Assembly: GCA_015227615.1 (NCBI GenBank)
Contig: JAALGZ010000034.1
Location: forward strand, 248,001-312,000
Length of the DNA stretch: 64,000 bases
DNA from: Labyrinthula sp. Ha
Taxonomy: Eukaryota > Sar > Bigyra > Labyrinthulida > Labyrinthulaceae
Direction of reading: 5' to 3'
The notes under the pieces were generated by a model that was not told where the DNA came from, ran no database searches, and saw nothing but the letters and a program-made list of their open reading frames with translations. A program made the translations under genes and the position numbers. This document shows, piece after piece, positions 1 through 10,098 of the stretch; within the stretch, counting starts at the first letter, position 1; each line of letters starts with the position of its first letter.

Positions 1-3000
1 AAATTATACGGTCCTGTACTTGTGAATGATTTAGAGCCTCAAAATTGGTTGAGAGATAGAAGGTTAATGTATAAGAAATTGCGGGAAGCAAATATACCTA
101 CTCCGGAACATGTAGTTTTTAATCGCAGTGCTAAAACAGTAGCTGATCCTGATGGTGAAGATGTTTTTAAAGTAGATTCAGAGGATGATCTTGTTGAGTT
201 TGATGAGTATATTATTGTAAAAGGTGTCAAGATTAAGAAACCTTTTGTAGAAAAACCGGTAGATGCAGATGATCATAATATTTATATATATCATCCAAAT
301 AGTGCTGGAGGAGGTACTGTTCGTCTATTCCGGAAAGTTAACAATAAGAGCAGTGATTATTTCCCGGATGAGAATGAAGTTCGAAGGGATGGAAGTTACA
401 TCTACGAAAAATTTTTGACCACAGATGGTACAGATGTAAAAGTATATGCAGTGACCGGAAACTATGCTCATGCAGAAGCAAGAAAAAGCCCTGTTGTCGA
501 TGGACATGTACAAAGGGATGCTGATGGAAGAGAAGTAAGATATCCTGTTCTACTGAGTTCCTTTGAAAAGCAGATTGCGTATCAAGTTACTTCAGTGTTT
601 GGGCAGACTGTGTGTGGATTTGATTTGCTTAAAACAAAGGGAAAAAGTTTTGTGTGTGACGTGAATGGATGGAGTTTTGTAAAGAAGAATAAACAGTATT
701 ATGATGATGCCGCAGCCATGCTTGCACACTATGTTAGTACTGCGTTGGGTACTCACCTTGCTATAACGAATAATCCAAATTTTGAGGATCATCAAACCTT
801 AATGATGGAAGAAGGTAATTCCCCTACACCAAAGGAAGGTTCAAGGCATGAAGAGCTGCGATGTGTGATAGCAGTTGTTCGGCATGGAGACAGGACACCA
901 AAACAGAAGTTAAAGTTAAGGTTGCCCATGAAACTTCCCAATGGAGAAGCTCACCCTTACGCCGAAGTTTTCGCAAAATTTAAAACGAAACAGGAAACCG
1001 AGATTAAATTAAAGACTTCAAAGCAGATGCAATATGTGTTAAAAATTTCCAGGGAGCATCTTTTACAGCTCAAAATTTCAAAGGCAAAATGTGGCGAGGA
1101 TGGAGATGCACAGTTTGAGGAGGAGCTAGAAAAAATGAAACAAGTGGTAACTGTACTTGAGCGAAATGGAAAGTTTAAGGGAATAAATCGGAAAGTCCAA
1201 CTTAAGAAACTTGCTGATGACTCTTTGCTTTTGATTTTAAAATGGGGTGGCGTTCTAACAGGTATTATTACTGTCTTGGGTTTATTCTTTAGAACTTGGA
1301 AGAACCCAATCCGAATCAATGGGAAGAAGTTTTCGAAGGGTTTTGTATCCTGAAGATGGTGGTCTGTTACGCCTTCATTCAACTTTTAGACATAATCTGA
1401 AAATCTATTCCAGTGATGAAGGAAGAGTACAAGTCACTGCTGCGGCCTTTGTTCGTGGCTTGTTAAACCTAAATAGCCATTTGACACCTTTGCTTGGGAG
1501 TCTCGTATACCGGGGTAAGCATATTAATGGGATGCTGGATGATGCAACAGTCGCAAAAGATTCACTTGAACTTGTAAAAGAAAAGCTTCATAAAGCAGTT
1601 CTTAGCTCCATGTCAGATCATTTAACTGAAGAGATAAATCCAACGAAAGTTTCTTCTATTTCGCAGGCGTTAGGAACATTGGAATATTTGAATGCACCTC
1701 TAACTGAAAAGTTACATGAATTGTATCAGTGTATTGTTGGTTTTGTAGAAGAGTTAAGAAAAATTATTGAAAACTTTAAAAGGTTCGATGTGCTTAGATT
1801 GCAGGATTTGGAGCAGGACCCTGAAATTGCAATGTTAAAGCAACAGCTTTCAGAGGATGCGTTGAAGTTACAGCCACAGAATAAATCTACGGGTAGTAGC
1901 TTGCTCGGAAGCATTGCACACACTGCATCGAAAGATTCTGATGGTGGAAGTGCGGCGGCCTCCATGAGTACTTCAAATAGAACCAGTTTACTTTCTTCGA
2001 CTGAGATGTTACAGATTGGTCTTTCACGATGGAAAAAGTTGAAGAAGGACTTTTATTCTGAATCAAAAAAGAAGTTCAACCTGTCAAAGATTCCCGACAT
2101 ATATGATTGTGCAAAATATGATGTCCTTCATTCACCTGCTTTACTTTCATTATCTGCAACAAGTAGCGAAGAAATACGTAAACCTATAGCAGGAAACAAC
2201 TTAAAAAGTATTTTCCGACTCAGTAGACTATTCGCTATGATTATTGTTCCACAGGAATATGGTATCACAAAAGAAGAAAAATACGAGATCGGAAGATGTA
2301 TCTCGTACAAACTGCTGGATAAGATCAATAGCGATATGAGAAAATCAGTAGATAGGTCTAGATATTTATACCTGTTAAAGAAACATGCCTCTGTCCGCGA
2401 CGATAATGACAATAGCTCTCTGTTTATTACTCGACTGAAGAGTAAGAGCAAATTCAATGTGAAGCTAAATGACTTAGACGAAACAGTGCATGAACTGGAC
2501 AGAAATCATGCTACAAATTTAGGAATTAAATCTGGCCATAGACATGTTAGGACGAGGTTATATTTTACGTCTGAAAGTCATATCCATTCCTTGCTCAATA
2601 CACTTAGATTTGCAGATATATCACATTTTAAATGCCTGGAAAGACTTAAAGAAAGTTCTGAAGCTGTTGATGAACTGGATGAACTCAACTATCAAACGCA
2701 CCTTGTTTTTAAACTTTATGAAATATTTGATGGAGTTAAGCCTCTTGGCGCTGAGAAAGATAGTTTTGATAACCTGTTGCAGGAAGACTCCGAAAAGGAT
2801 GAAATTCCACAAAGGTTTAAGCTCTCTGTATACGTTTCTAAGGGTTGTCCCAGTTTAGTAGATGAAAATGGGTATCCATGCACTAATGGCGAAATAAAAT
2901 GTGAGACAAAGAAAGTTCCAGGGGAAATTAGGTGTGATCCTTGTGAAAGAATGATTCCGTTATGGGAAGGTGTAGCTGCAAACGACTTTCTAGACATGAT

Positions 3001-3088
3001 AGATGGAGTACTCAAGTCATCGGATCTTAAAGTAGATCATAGTGATGGAAATGATGACGAGGATGAAGATCACGAGTTAGACGATTAA
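1..3088 (+). CDS. PPIP5K: PPIP5K/VIP1 inositol pyrophosphate kinase-phosphatase (5' end outside window)
   Basis: This bifunctional enzyme phosphorylates InsP6 or 5-InsP7 at the 1/3 position and has a histidine-phosphatase-like domain. The frame is open from base 1, so the N-terminus lies outside the window. The ATP-grasp kinase half shows VNDLEPQNW, the SAGGGTVRLF segment, EKFLTTDGTDVKVYAV and CDVNGWSFVK. The phosphatase half starts at RHGDRTPKQKLKLRL (about base 880) and contains GLLRLHSTFRHDLK-like and RLYFTSESHIHSLL motifs. The two open frames are joined by removing a 31-nt GT-AG intron at 1262-1292. The junction then reads LTELGRTQSESMGRSFRR, matching the family consensus, so this is an intron and not a frameshift. 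The C-terminus is acidic (DDEDEDHELDD). The family call is secure. Activity of the phosphatase domain cannot be judged from sequence alone. Confidence 0.95.
1262..1292 (+). other. 31-nt spliceosomal intron in PPIP5K, phase 1
   Basis: It begins GTATTATT and ends TTCTTTAG. Removing it joins G to AA (Glu) and restores the conserved phosphatase-domain segment between WGGVLT and GRSFRR. Without splicing the upstream frame ends 61 bases downstream of the intron. Confidence 0.93.
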
Positions 3089-3222
3089 ATAAAAATATGT
3101 TTAATACGAAAAATATCGATAAAGAGTTTTCACACAACCTGACTTAAGCTACTCGTAGGAACACAGTACAACCTCGAACTCTACATAAATGAGCCACAGC
3201 CAAAATAATCCAGAGCTGAGAC

Positions 3223-3441
3223 CTAAATATATAGTTCCATGTCAAAATAGATGGAAAGTCCAAGTAAAACTAGAAGAATAAATCCAAGACATAGGAACCA
3301 AACTGGAGATATGTCTACTTTTGTCAACGAGTTGGTCGGACTTTCTTCTTCACCGGTCAGAACCCCAGCAATGACATGATGTTTCGTAATAGGTGAGAAA
3401 ATAATTACTGTTTCTTCCGGAGTTTGTTTACTATTCTGCAT
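3223..3441 (-). CDS. Small tail-anchored protein, Sec61 beta-like
   Basis: A 72-residue protein with a hydrophilic, Glu-containing N-terminus and one C-terminal hydrophobic segment (about residues 46-66, PVWFLCLGFILLVLLGLSIYF). The layout and the segment LTKVDISPVWFLCLGFI resemble the C-terminal half of Sec61 beta/Sbh1, where a short Gly-Leu-x-Val-x-Pro element precedes the tail anchor. That would make it the small subunit of the ER translocon. The match is short and in a compositionally simple region, so another ER tail-anchored protein is possible. It starts at an ATG and converges with PPIP5K (134 bp between stops). Confidence 0.5.
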   Translation of the reverse strand: MQNSKQTPEETVIIFSPITKHHVIAGVLTGEEESPTNSLTKVDISPVWFLCLGFILLVLLGLSIYFDMELYI

Positions 3442-6400
3442 TTTATATGAAAGTTACTAGAACTTCTAAGTTATGTTTTACTATTTGTTTCAAGGTTTAG
3501 TGGTCGTTTTCTCTGATTATAGTTTGTATTATGTTCGCGCAACCTTTACAGATTGTGTGCAGTGCAGTACTGCCGAGAGCGGAGAATTTTTCCGGGGAAA
3601 CTGTTCGAAATTTTTTCAACGAATATCTGATTTTCCGATAAGTATCGATATTATCAAGATTTTATTATTGTTCATAAGGCAACTTTGGCACACTGTAGAC
3701 ACGTGATATTTAATACATATACAGTATGAATTGTTAGTTTAATAGTTAAGTTGCCTATAGTTATTCTTGGCAACAATATAAGTATTAATTAGGCTATCCA
3801 AGAATAGAGAAATTCTACAAAACCAACTATATTACTTCTAATTTTCTAGAGTTAGAAACCACACGGCTTGAGATCAAAGTCATTAACTAAGAGTACATAA
3901 AAATATTCGTAACAGAATTAAAGACTACAATACAAATAAAAAAATATAATAAAGTGCAAGCTATCAAGGGCTACGAGTTTAAGTAGTTTAATTGGCCAAG
4001 TACATCGATAAGTACCAAGCTAGAAAAGGCTTAGGGAACATAGTTTTCAAATATACGGCACAGGATTAAGATAAAAGAGCTCTCAGAGCTGAATTCGTTA
4101 CTTCAGTTTAGTTCAGCGCAATAGATCATCATTATACTTAATCTATAGGGGATATCGTTGAATACAAGCAATAAAGACTTCACCAGCTAGGCAGCAGCTC
4201 AAAGACGATGTACTAATATTTCAAGAAATACGAAGGGCGGTGCCGGAAATTCCTTTTTAGCTATAAAACATAGCATGCTATAACCAAAATCTAAATGAAA
4301 CGGCTCCATGTTCAGATGTATATGTATTAAGTGTTAAATTCATTTGGGTGAAAGAAACATAGTTATACATAACTGCTGAAGATAGAGGCTAAAGAATACC
4401 CAATAGCGGAGTTAGGGACATAGACAAACATGATCATTTAATTCTTCCAATAAAAAGAAAGGTTTATTGAGCTCTTTTGTTGTTCGTTGCTTAGTCATGT
4501 CATATCACTTAAAAGTATTTGTTTTCAACCACCTTACGCGTAGAGTACAGCTAACTACTGCTTGCCAAATTAATTTAATTGTTAAAAGCTCTACACACCA
4601 GTAACCATCTGTGTAATCTGAAAAATAAAATTAAATCTAGCCTTTTGCATGACATACAGTACTTGGTACCACCTTTTGCTTAACTCACATAACTCTTTCA
4701 GGTCTCCAACCTTGAACCGCAAGAATAAATGAAAAGTATTCAGCCGTTACCATAGAACTAAACCATCTCCCGTGGATTTATTCTTCATGTAAAATTTTTG
4801 AACAAGGTAGAAATCACATTAATACAATCAAAATCATAAAATGAGTTCTTCCTTTCAGATCAAAAGAATTAAAGTTTAATAGCCATACTGATGTGTCTAC
4901 AAATACTATTTATTTGGAAAGGTATCTGGCAACCCAAAGCAACGCTCAAGCACGATCTTTATTTTTGGTTTTTCAAACAATACTAGCGATTTGTTAGGAG
5001 CTGATTTCAGTACATTTTAATCTCTCACAGTAACTAACTTCAGTTTGAACATCTGTGGAAATATGGATAGAAGAACCTCTTCAGAGGTAAGCCAAAGCCT
5101 TTGAAGCATTAAAATCCAATAAGTTTTTACTACTAAGCATACCAAGATGGCGTGAATTCTTCATATCTAATCTAAACAAGATCTCAAAGTCGCGATCCCA
5201 TGAAATCCAACCGTTTGAGGTTTCAACGTTTTTCGTGAAATGCCTTTGCTATTTAAGACTTTCAGAACTTTACATCTTATTCAAAACCCAGTTTTGCTTC
5301 GAAGGAAATTACGGTTTTGATGCTTAAAGATTATAATAGCCTTTACCAAATAAACTTTCACCGAACAGTAAGTTTCAGCGATTTTTACCGAAACAGTCCA
5401 ACTGATAATTACCATCGAATGAGACCTATGCTATTTGGGCAGTGGAACTAACATGAATGTTGCAGCTAGAGTAAGCTAGTGAACCGGCAAGTAGAACTCT
5501 TTACAATTAATCTTTAAGCAGAACAAAATACACAAAACTATTTCTAAGATGAAGCAACAATGAAGCAGTATAGATTTTCATTCAGAAACGACAATCCAGC
5601 TGCTTGGGAAATAATAAGAGGCAGAGGAATTATTTTGTTCGAAAATCCCTAAAAAATGTGAAGTAATACACAGCAAGTGCTTCTATTAATTTAGTTCTTA
5701 TTGATTTTTTTACCTATGATAAGGAATTTGATCTGGTTGATTTAGCCTTTTCTATTTCAGTTCTGTATTTATCTAATGATGCAAAAAATCGATATATATA
5801 TATATATTTGTCTCCGGTTTAATCATAATTAAGAAAAACCAGTAATTGAAGTTGCTTTGCTTGAATGAAAACATAAGGATGAAATAATTCCCAAGAACGT
5901 TGATTAAGAAAAGCGAGTTTGAAAGGTGAACACGTTAAATAACTTAAATATGAACTGATGGTTGCATCAGTTACTCAGCAAGTACTCACAAATGACAGTA
6001 TATCCGACTAAAAGTACATCATTTTGACCCAGATTTAGAATTTGTATCTTGATGGAAACTTTAAAACCTCAAACAACATTATCGGAATTCTGTCTCTTGG
6101 AACTTGTTTTCTTGTATAAACACTCTTCACACCATATTTGGATTTTCTCTAAATTTAAATGACTCTTAATGAACTTTTAAGTATATATTATTGGCTCAAA
6201 TTAAGAGAGAAATACTTGATTCATTGTTAAAACCACCGAATATCTATACTATACGGGTCAAATAGTCCTGAAATATTTTGTTGTCATGGGTTTATATCAA
6301 AAATTATTCAGAGCTAATAAGAAAATATGAATGTCTAGCTAAAGCATCAACTTGATATTAAAGTAAGGATAAGCTCATGAGGAAATTTACTCATTCTAGT

Positions 6401-8471
6401 ATATACAAAATAAAATGTCAGATCTATCTAGCTCACCAGATGATATAACGCTAAAAGATGCTCCACTCTGACTTGGTTTCAAACTAGTGGAAAGCATCAT
6501 CTCGTTAAAGAGTCAAGTAGGTCTTATCAATATATCTGAACTCACTCAAAGTTCCAGTTAATCCAGAAGACTCGGTTGATGTGTGATGGTTTCCCCAAAC
6601 GGGACCCCAGCTATTAAAATATAAATTACTTCAGAGAAAACACTAAAAACCCTAGAAATCTGAGTTATTGTTCAAGCCTGGTTAATGTTCTCACTTTTCT
6701 TTTAATCGAAAGCTTGGATCCTCAAAACCTCCTGGTTTTTCATTTAATTACTTTTTTTTTGTGTTAGAGACATTGAAATTCTTTCCGAAAAAATTAATGC
6801 CAGTAAATAAGAATAAATAGCTTTACTTGAAACTTTTTCTATATGAATAGAGGAGAAACCACCATCAGCTTATAATTGGTCTGAAGACTTTTCCTCCGCT
6901 GGTAAACACTGTTCATCAAGAACTTGTTCAGTGGTAGTCATGGGTCAGCTAGTTATTTTTGCCTTCTTCAAGTAGTAATGTGAAAAGTACTAATTAGAAA
7001 TAATACATTACTTCTAGAGGATGAGCTCTTCTTGCAATAACAAGTGAAAGGAAGGATGCCTGGATGTCGAGTCTCATGAATAACTAGTATCCCGTAAGAA
7101 TCAGTTCACCTCTGTTGGCACTCCAAAATTATATAAAGCACTTAATTCCTAAATTTACCGCTTGCTCTTATTTTTCAATCTGAACTGATCCCATGGCCTA
7201 AGGCTTACTCTGCTCTAACATACAACTGTAGATTAATTAAATTCCGTATGTTGAAAAATATGTAGATAAGAAACTAGATGTCAAGAGTCAAATAATCTGC
7301 TACTACATATTGCGCATTAATCGCTTTGTCACCAGGTATATCTTACAAGTATTTCTATACCTTGGCTCTCCATATCTGCAGGATTTAGTTTCTGGTAAAT
7401 GATATTCTTAAAATGACACCGGCTCCTTCTTCCGTCCTCTTGCTTCACTTTAAGATCCTAACAGTTTTGCTGAGTACTCTTCACGTTCTTGAAATTTGAA
7501 TTGAATTATACAAGGATACAATTCCTATCCCTCTTTTTTTACCTCTATAATCCCAGGTTACTTGTTAAATAATTCACCCTAGTTATTGAACAAGTTTCTA
7601 TGAGGTCAGAGTTAATGAAATCCTGTTTGCATAAATTTTCATCCCTATTTGCGCCTCTCAAAGAAAACTTGGGTGCTTTTGACCTCTTCACCAATTCTGT
7701 TTCTTAAAATACTTAGGCTTCTACAGTATCTTTTGTAAATTCAAGAGATACTATGGTTAGACTTTTCCAATACGATACCTGGAAAGCAGTGACACACATG
7801 CATTCATATACCTAACTTAAAAAGATTTAGTGGCATCAGTATAGTACTCCTGTAAAACAATATTTTGAAAACCAGAACACTTGAACCGTCTTACACTGCT
7901 TGAGCTGCCCTTGCAAGAATAGTGAATTTAGGTATTGGATTTATGAACTCTCAGCGATTATTTCCACGTTTAAGCTCTGAAAAATATGCTCTTCTTATTT
8001 ATTAAGACCACTTAGAATAGAATATGATTAATTTCAATAAGGCAAAAGAAAAAAATATTGATGAGTCGGAGGAAAGGAGAACCAATGCTTCAATCCGCGA
8101 AATGTATTATTTTGGTGTAACCTATATTTGAAAAAGCTGAAACTAGAGCTGGATTTGAGCGAGAATAAATTCAATAGTCATGAACCCAATAATTTTAGGA
8201 CTGCGGATCTGATGCCAAGAAATATAGTAGCAAACTATATCACCCAAGTTGAATATACTTCAACCAGCATAGAGTTATCACTCTAGGAGAGTTGGAAACG
8301 CGTAGCTTTTAAGTGATTTCCGCTTTTTTTATTTACTTTAAATGGTGGCATTACGAGGCAGCAATAATACATTCTTTCACTAATGAATATATGTTTTGTA
8401 CAGTTGCTCATAGGTTTAGATCTTTTTCAGCTACTTTTAATATTTTACTAAAAATGAGAATAAAATCTCAT
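3442..8471. other. Gene-free region of about 5 kb
   Basis: No ORF here resembles a protein and no RNA gene is recognisable. It holds A/T-rich sequence with short simple repeats, such as an (AT)n run near 5791-5808. A 77-codon open frame at 3473-3706 has no recognisable domain and is not called. I see no paired terminal repeats or duplicated blocks. Confidence 0.6.
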
Positions 8472-9036
8472 CTATAAATAAAACTTAAGTTTCCTTTTAA
8501 ACTTTTGCAACCATCTGTCCAATGCATTCGGTGGTACTACTAACTTTTCTCCAAACTGAGTAGTCTGCGAAAAGGAACCAATAAAATTTATCAAATCCGT
8601 CGCTATTTTTAATGCAATATTTTCAATCTCCTTTTCTTTTCTATCCTGTAGATTCATTCGTTTCATTTCACTCAAATTCTCAACGCTAACACCTAACTTA
8701 ACTTCAACATTTTGTCCTTCTTTCACAACACCACTCAACAATACAAAAACAAAATAAGAAATACCTAAGTGGTCGCTGAATAAACACAGAAGGATTTTCA
8801 AACGACAAAAAATCTAAAATTGTCCAATTATCAAACGGGGAAACCGCAAAGTATAGAGCAAGTGCTTGTTGGTTGTTTAGAAGAGCTCCAGGGAACAGAA
8901 AAAAGCAGAGTTGGGCAGGATTTTCCTTTAAAAAAACGGAAGTTTGAAGTTTAGAATCACTGATTTGTTGCCATTCAGTTATTATTGAATGGTTTGAGAT
9001 AACTAAACCACATACTGAATTAACTGTCCTTTGCAT
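8472..9036 (-). CDS. Hikeshi/OPI10 family Hsp70 nuclear import carrier
   Basis: Hikeshi carries Hsp70 into the nucleus during heat stress. Two overlapping reading frames join across a 31-nt intron (8734-8764) to give a 177-residue protein (human Hikeshi is 197). The N-terminal half has CGLVISNH, an FFLFPG strand and ALYFAVSPFDNWTILDFL, matching the family beta-domain (YFSW...WQLLGF). The second exon supplies VEVKLGVSVENLSEM, equivalent to QIGISVELLDSL, and the C-terminal helix PPNALDRWLQKFKRKL, equivalent to PANVVLKWYENFQRRL. The start is the only in-frame ATG, at 9036, since codons further upstream are TTG. It lies on the same strand as the phosphatase at 9239-9973, about 200 bp downstream of it. 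Confidence 0.88.
8734..8764 (-). other. 31-nt intron in the Hikeshi gene, phase 2
   Basis: On the minus strand it begins GTATTTCTTA and ends TTGTTGAG. Splicing joins AG to T (Ser) and restores the family motif across FIQRPL and SGVVKEG. Confidence 0.9.
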
Positions 9037-9238
9037 TTTTCTTTCTTTCAACAAAGATATTTAGTATCGGTATGTCACAGCACAAACTCAATGTAACAAG
9101 TTTGACCGTTAAGGAACACGACTGAATGTTATAGAAGAAACGAGATAGGTATAAAGTAAATACGTTAAATAGAGATACAACCTATGTAATTTTAAAAAAT
9201 TTAAGGTAAGTAAGGAAAATGTATCGGTACAAAGCTTT

Positions 9239-9973
9239 CTATAATCTACTGAGGTAGTCTTTTACGCCACTCAAACATTCGGCCCCGTTGGTCCACTCCG
9301 TTATGGCACATTGAAGTTGTCCTTTCTGCCTTACTTTCTTACTTAGACCTGTTTCTCTGTCACCTATAGCTGTTCTCATACACAAAATGTCTGTCTCTTT
9401 TAGTCTAGTTGCAGGACAAAAATCATTGCTTCCATCACCAATGTAAATAATTCTCACAGCTTCATCGTGAGCCTCCTGTATAATGCTCTCTAGTATTTGA
9501 CCTTTGCACATATTCGCAGAGCACAAATTGCAACCATGAAGTTTTTCTATTGGAATTAATGGATGTATTCGTAGTATCCCAGTGTTTTCCTCAATAGTTG
9601 TAGGGTTTGTGAAAACAGCATCTATTAGATTCCCTACACGGTGTCTACTAAGAAAGGCATCTATATAAACATCATTTGCGTCAGAAGCTATATAGGAGCT
9701 TGAACCTTTTTCCTTACACAAAGCCAAGACCTCCAACATTTCGGGAAAATATGGAATATCTCCAATTTTCTGTTTAATGTCGTCGATGGAAAACCCATGT
9801 TCCTTTTGTAACCTTACAACGAAATGATCCATCAACTCAGTCCAAGTCATTTTACCTCCTTTATAAGCATCACGTAATTCATTCTTGATTGTACTCTGCA
9901 ATTCAAAAATAAACGTGTCTGAGTTCTCATTAACTAAAGACCAATCGAAATCATATATGAGAATAAGTTTCAT
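9239..9973 (-). CDS. PHOSPHO-type HAD phosphatase (phosphoethanolamine/phosphocholine or pyridoxal-phosphate phosphatase)
   Basis: A 244-residue HAD hydrolase of the Put_Phosphatase (PHOSPHO1/PHOSPHO2) family. Motif I is YDFDWSLVNENSD near residues 7-19, with both Asp residues present. The central region has the family pattern around IASDANDVYIDAFL, and motif IV is YIGDGSNDFCPATRL near residues 177-191. Members remove phosphate from phosphoethanolamine, phosphocholine or pyridoxal phosphate. The exact substrate cannot be read from sequence. No signal peptide or membrane segment is seen, so it is probably cytosolic. It is divergent from the PTPA-TIP41 gene with 125 bp between start codons, so the two probably share a promoter. 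A phosphatidylserine synthase lies 2 kb away, but a functional link is only a suggestion. Confidence 0.88.
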   Translation of the reverse strand: MKLILIYDFDWSLVNENSDTFIFELQSTIKNELRDAYKGGKMTWTELMDHFVVRLQKEHGFSIDDIKQKIGDIPYFPEMLEVLALCKEKGSSSYIASDANDVYIDAFLSRHRVGNLIDAVFTNPTTIEENTGILRIHPLIPIEKLHGCNLCSANMCKGQILESIIQEAHDEAVRIIYIGDGSNDFCPATRLKETDILCMRTAIGDRETGLSKKVRQKGQLQCAITEWTNGAECLSGVKDYLSRL

Positions 9974-10098
9974 TGTAAAACACTTCTTCTAACTTTTCAA
10001 CCAATAAGAAAACAAGATTTGAATTACCTGTCCAATTAAACAAGAATCAGGCTCCGAATCATAAACAGGTAAATGATAATCTGACCAATCAAATCAAA
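9974..10098. promoter_or_regulatory. Divergent promoter with three CCAAT boxes
   Basis: This 125-bp interval lies between the ATGs of the HAD phosphatase (-) and the PTPA-TIP41 gene (+). CCAAT occurs at 10001-10005, 10032-10036 and 10085-10089, all on the + strand. CCAAT is the binding site of the NF-Y/HAP complex in eukaryotes. Three copies in so short an AT-rich interval is suggestive but has not been tested statistically. Confidence 0.5.

Noticed and set aside
1261-1320. Apparent frameshift splitting the PPIP5K gene
   Set aside because: A 31-nt GT-AG segment exactly restores the conserved protein across the junction, and the same intron size recurs in other genes. An intron explains it better than a pseudogene or sequencing error.
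8704-8801. Two overlapping minus-strand ORFs read as separate small genes
   Set aside because: Together they give one Hikeshi-family protein once a 31-nt intron is removed.
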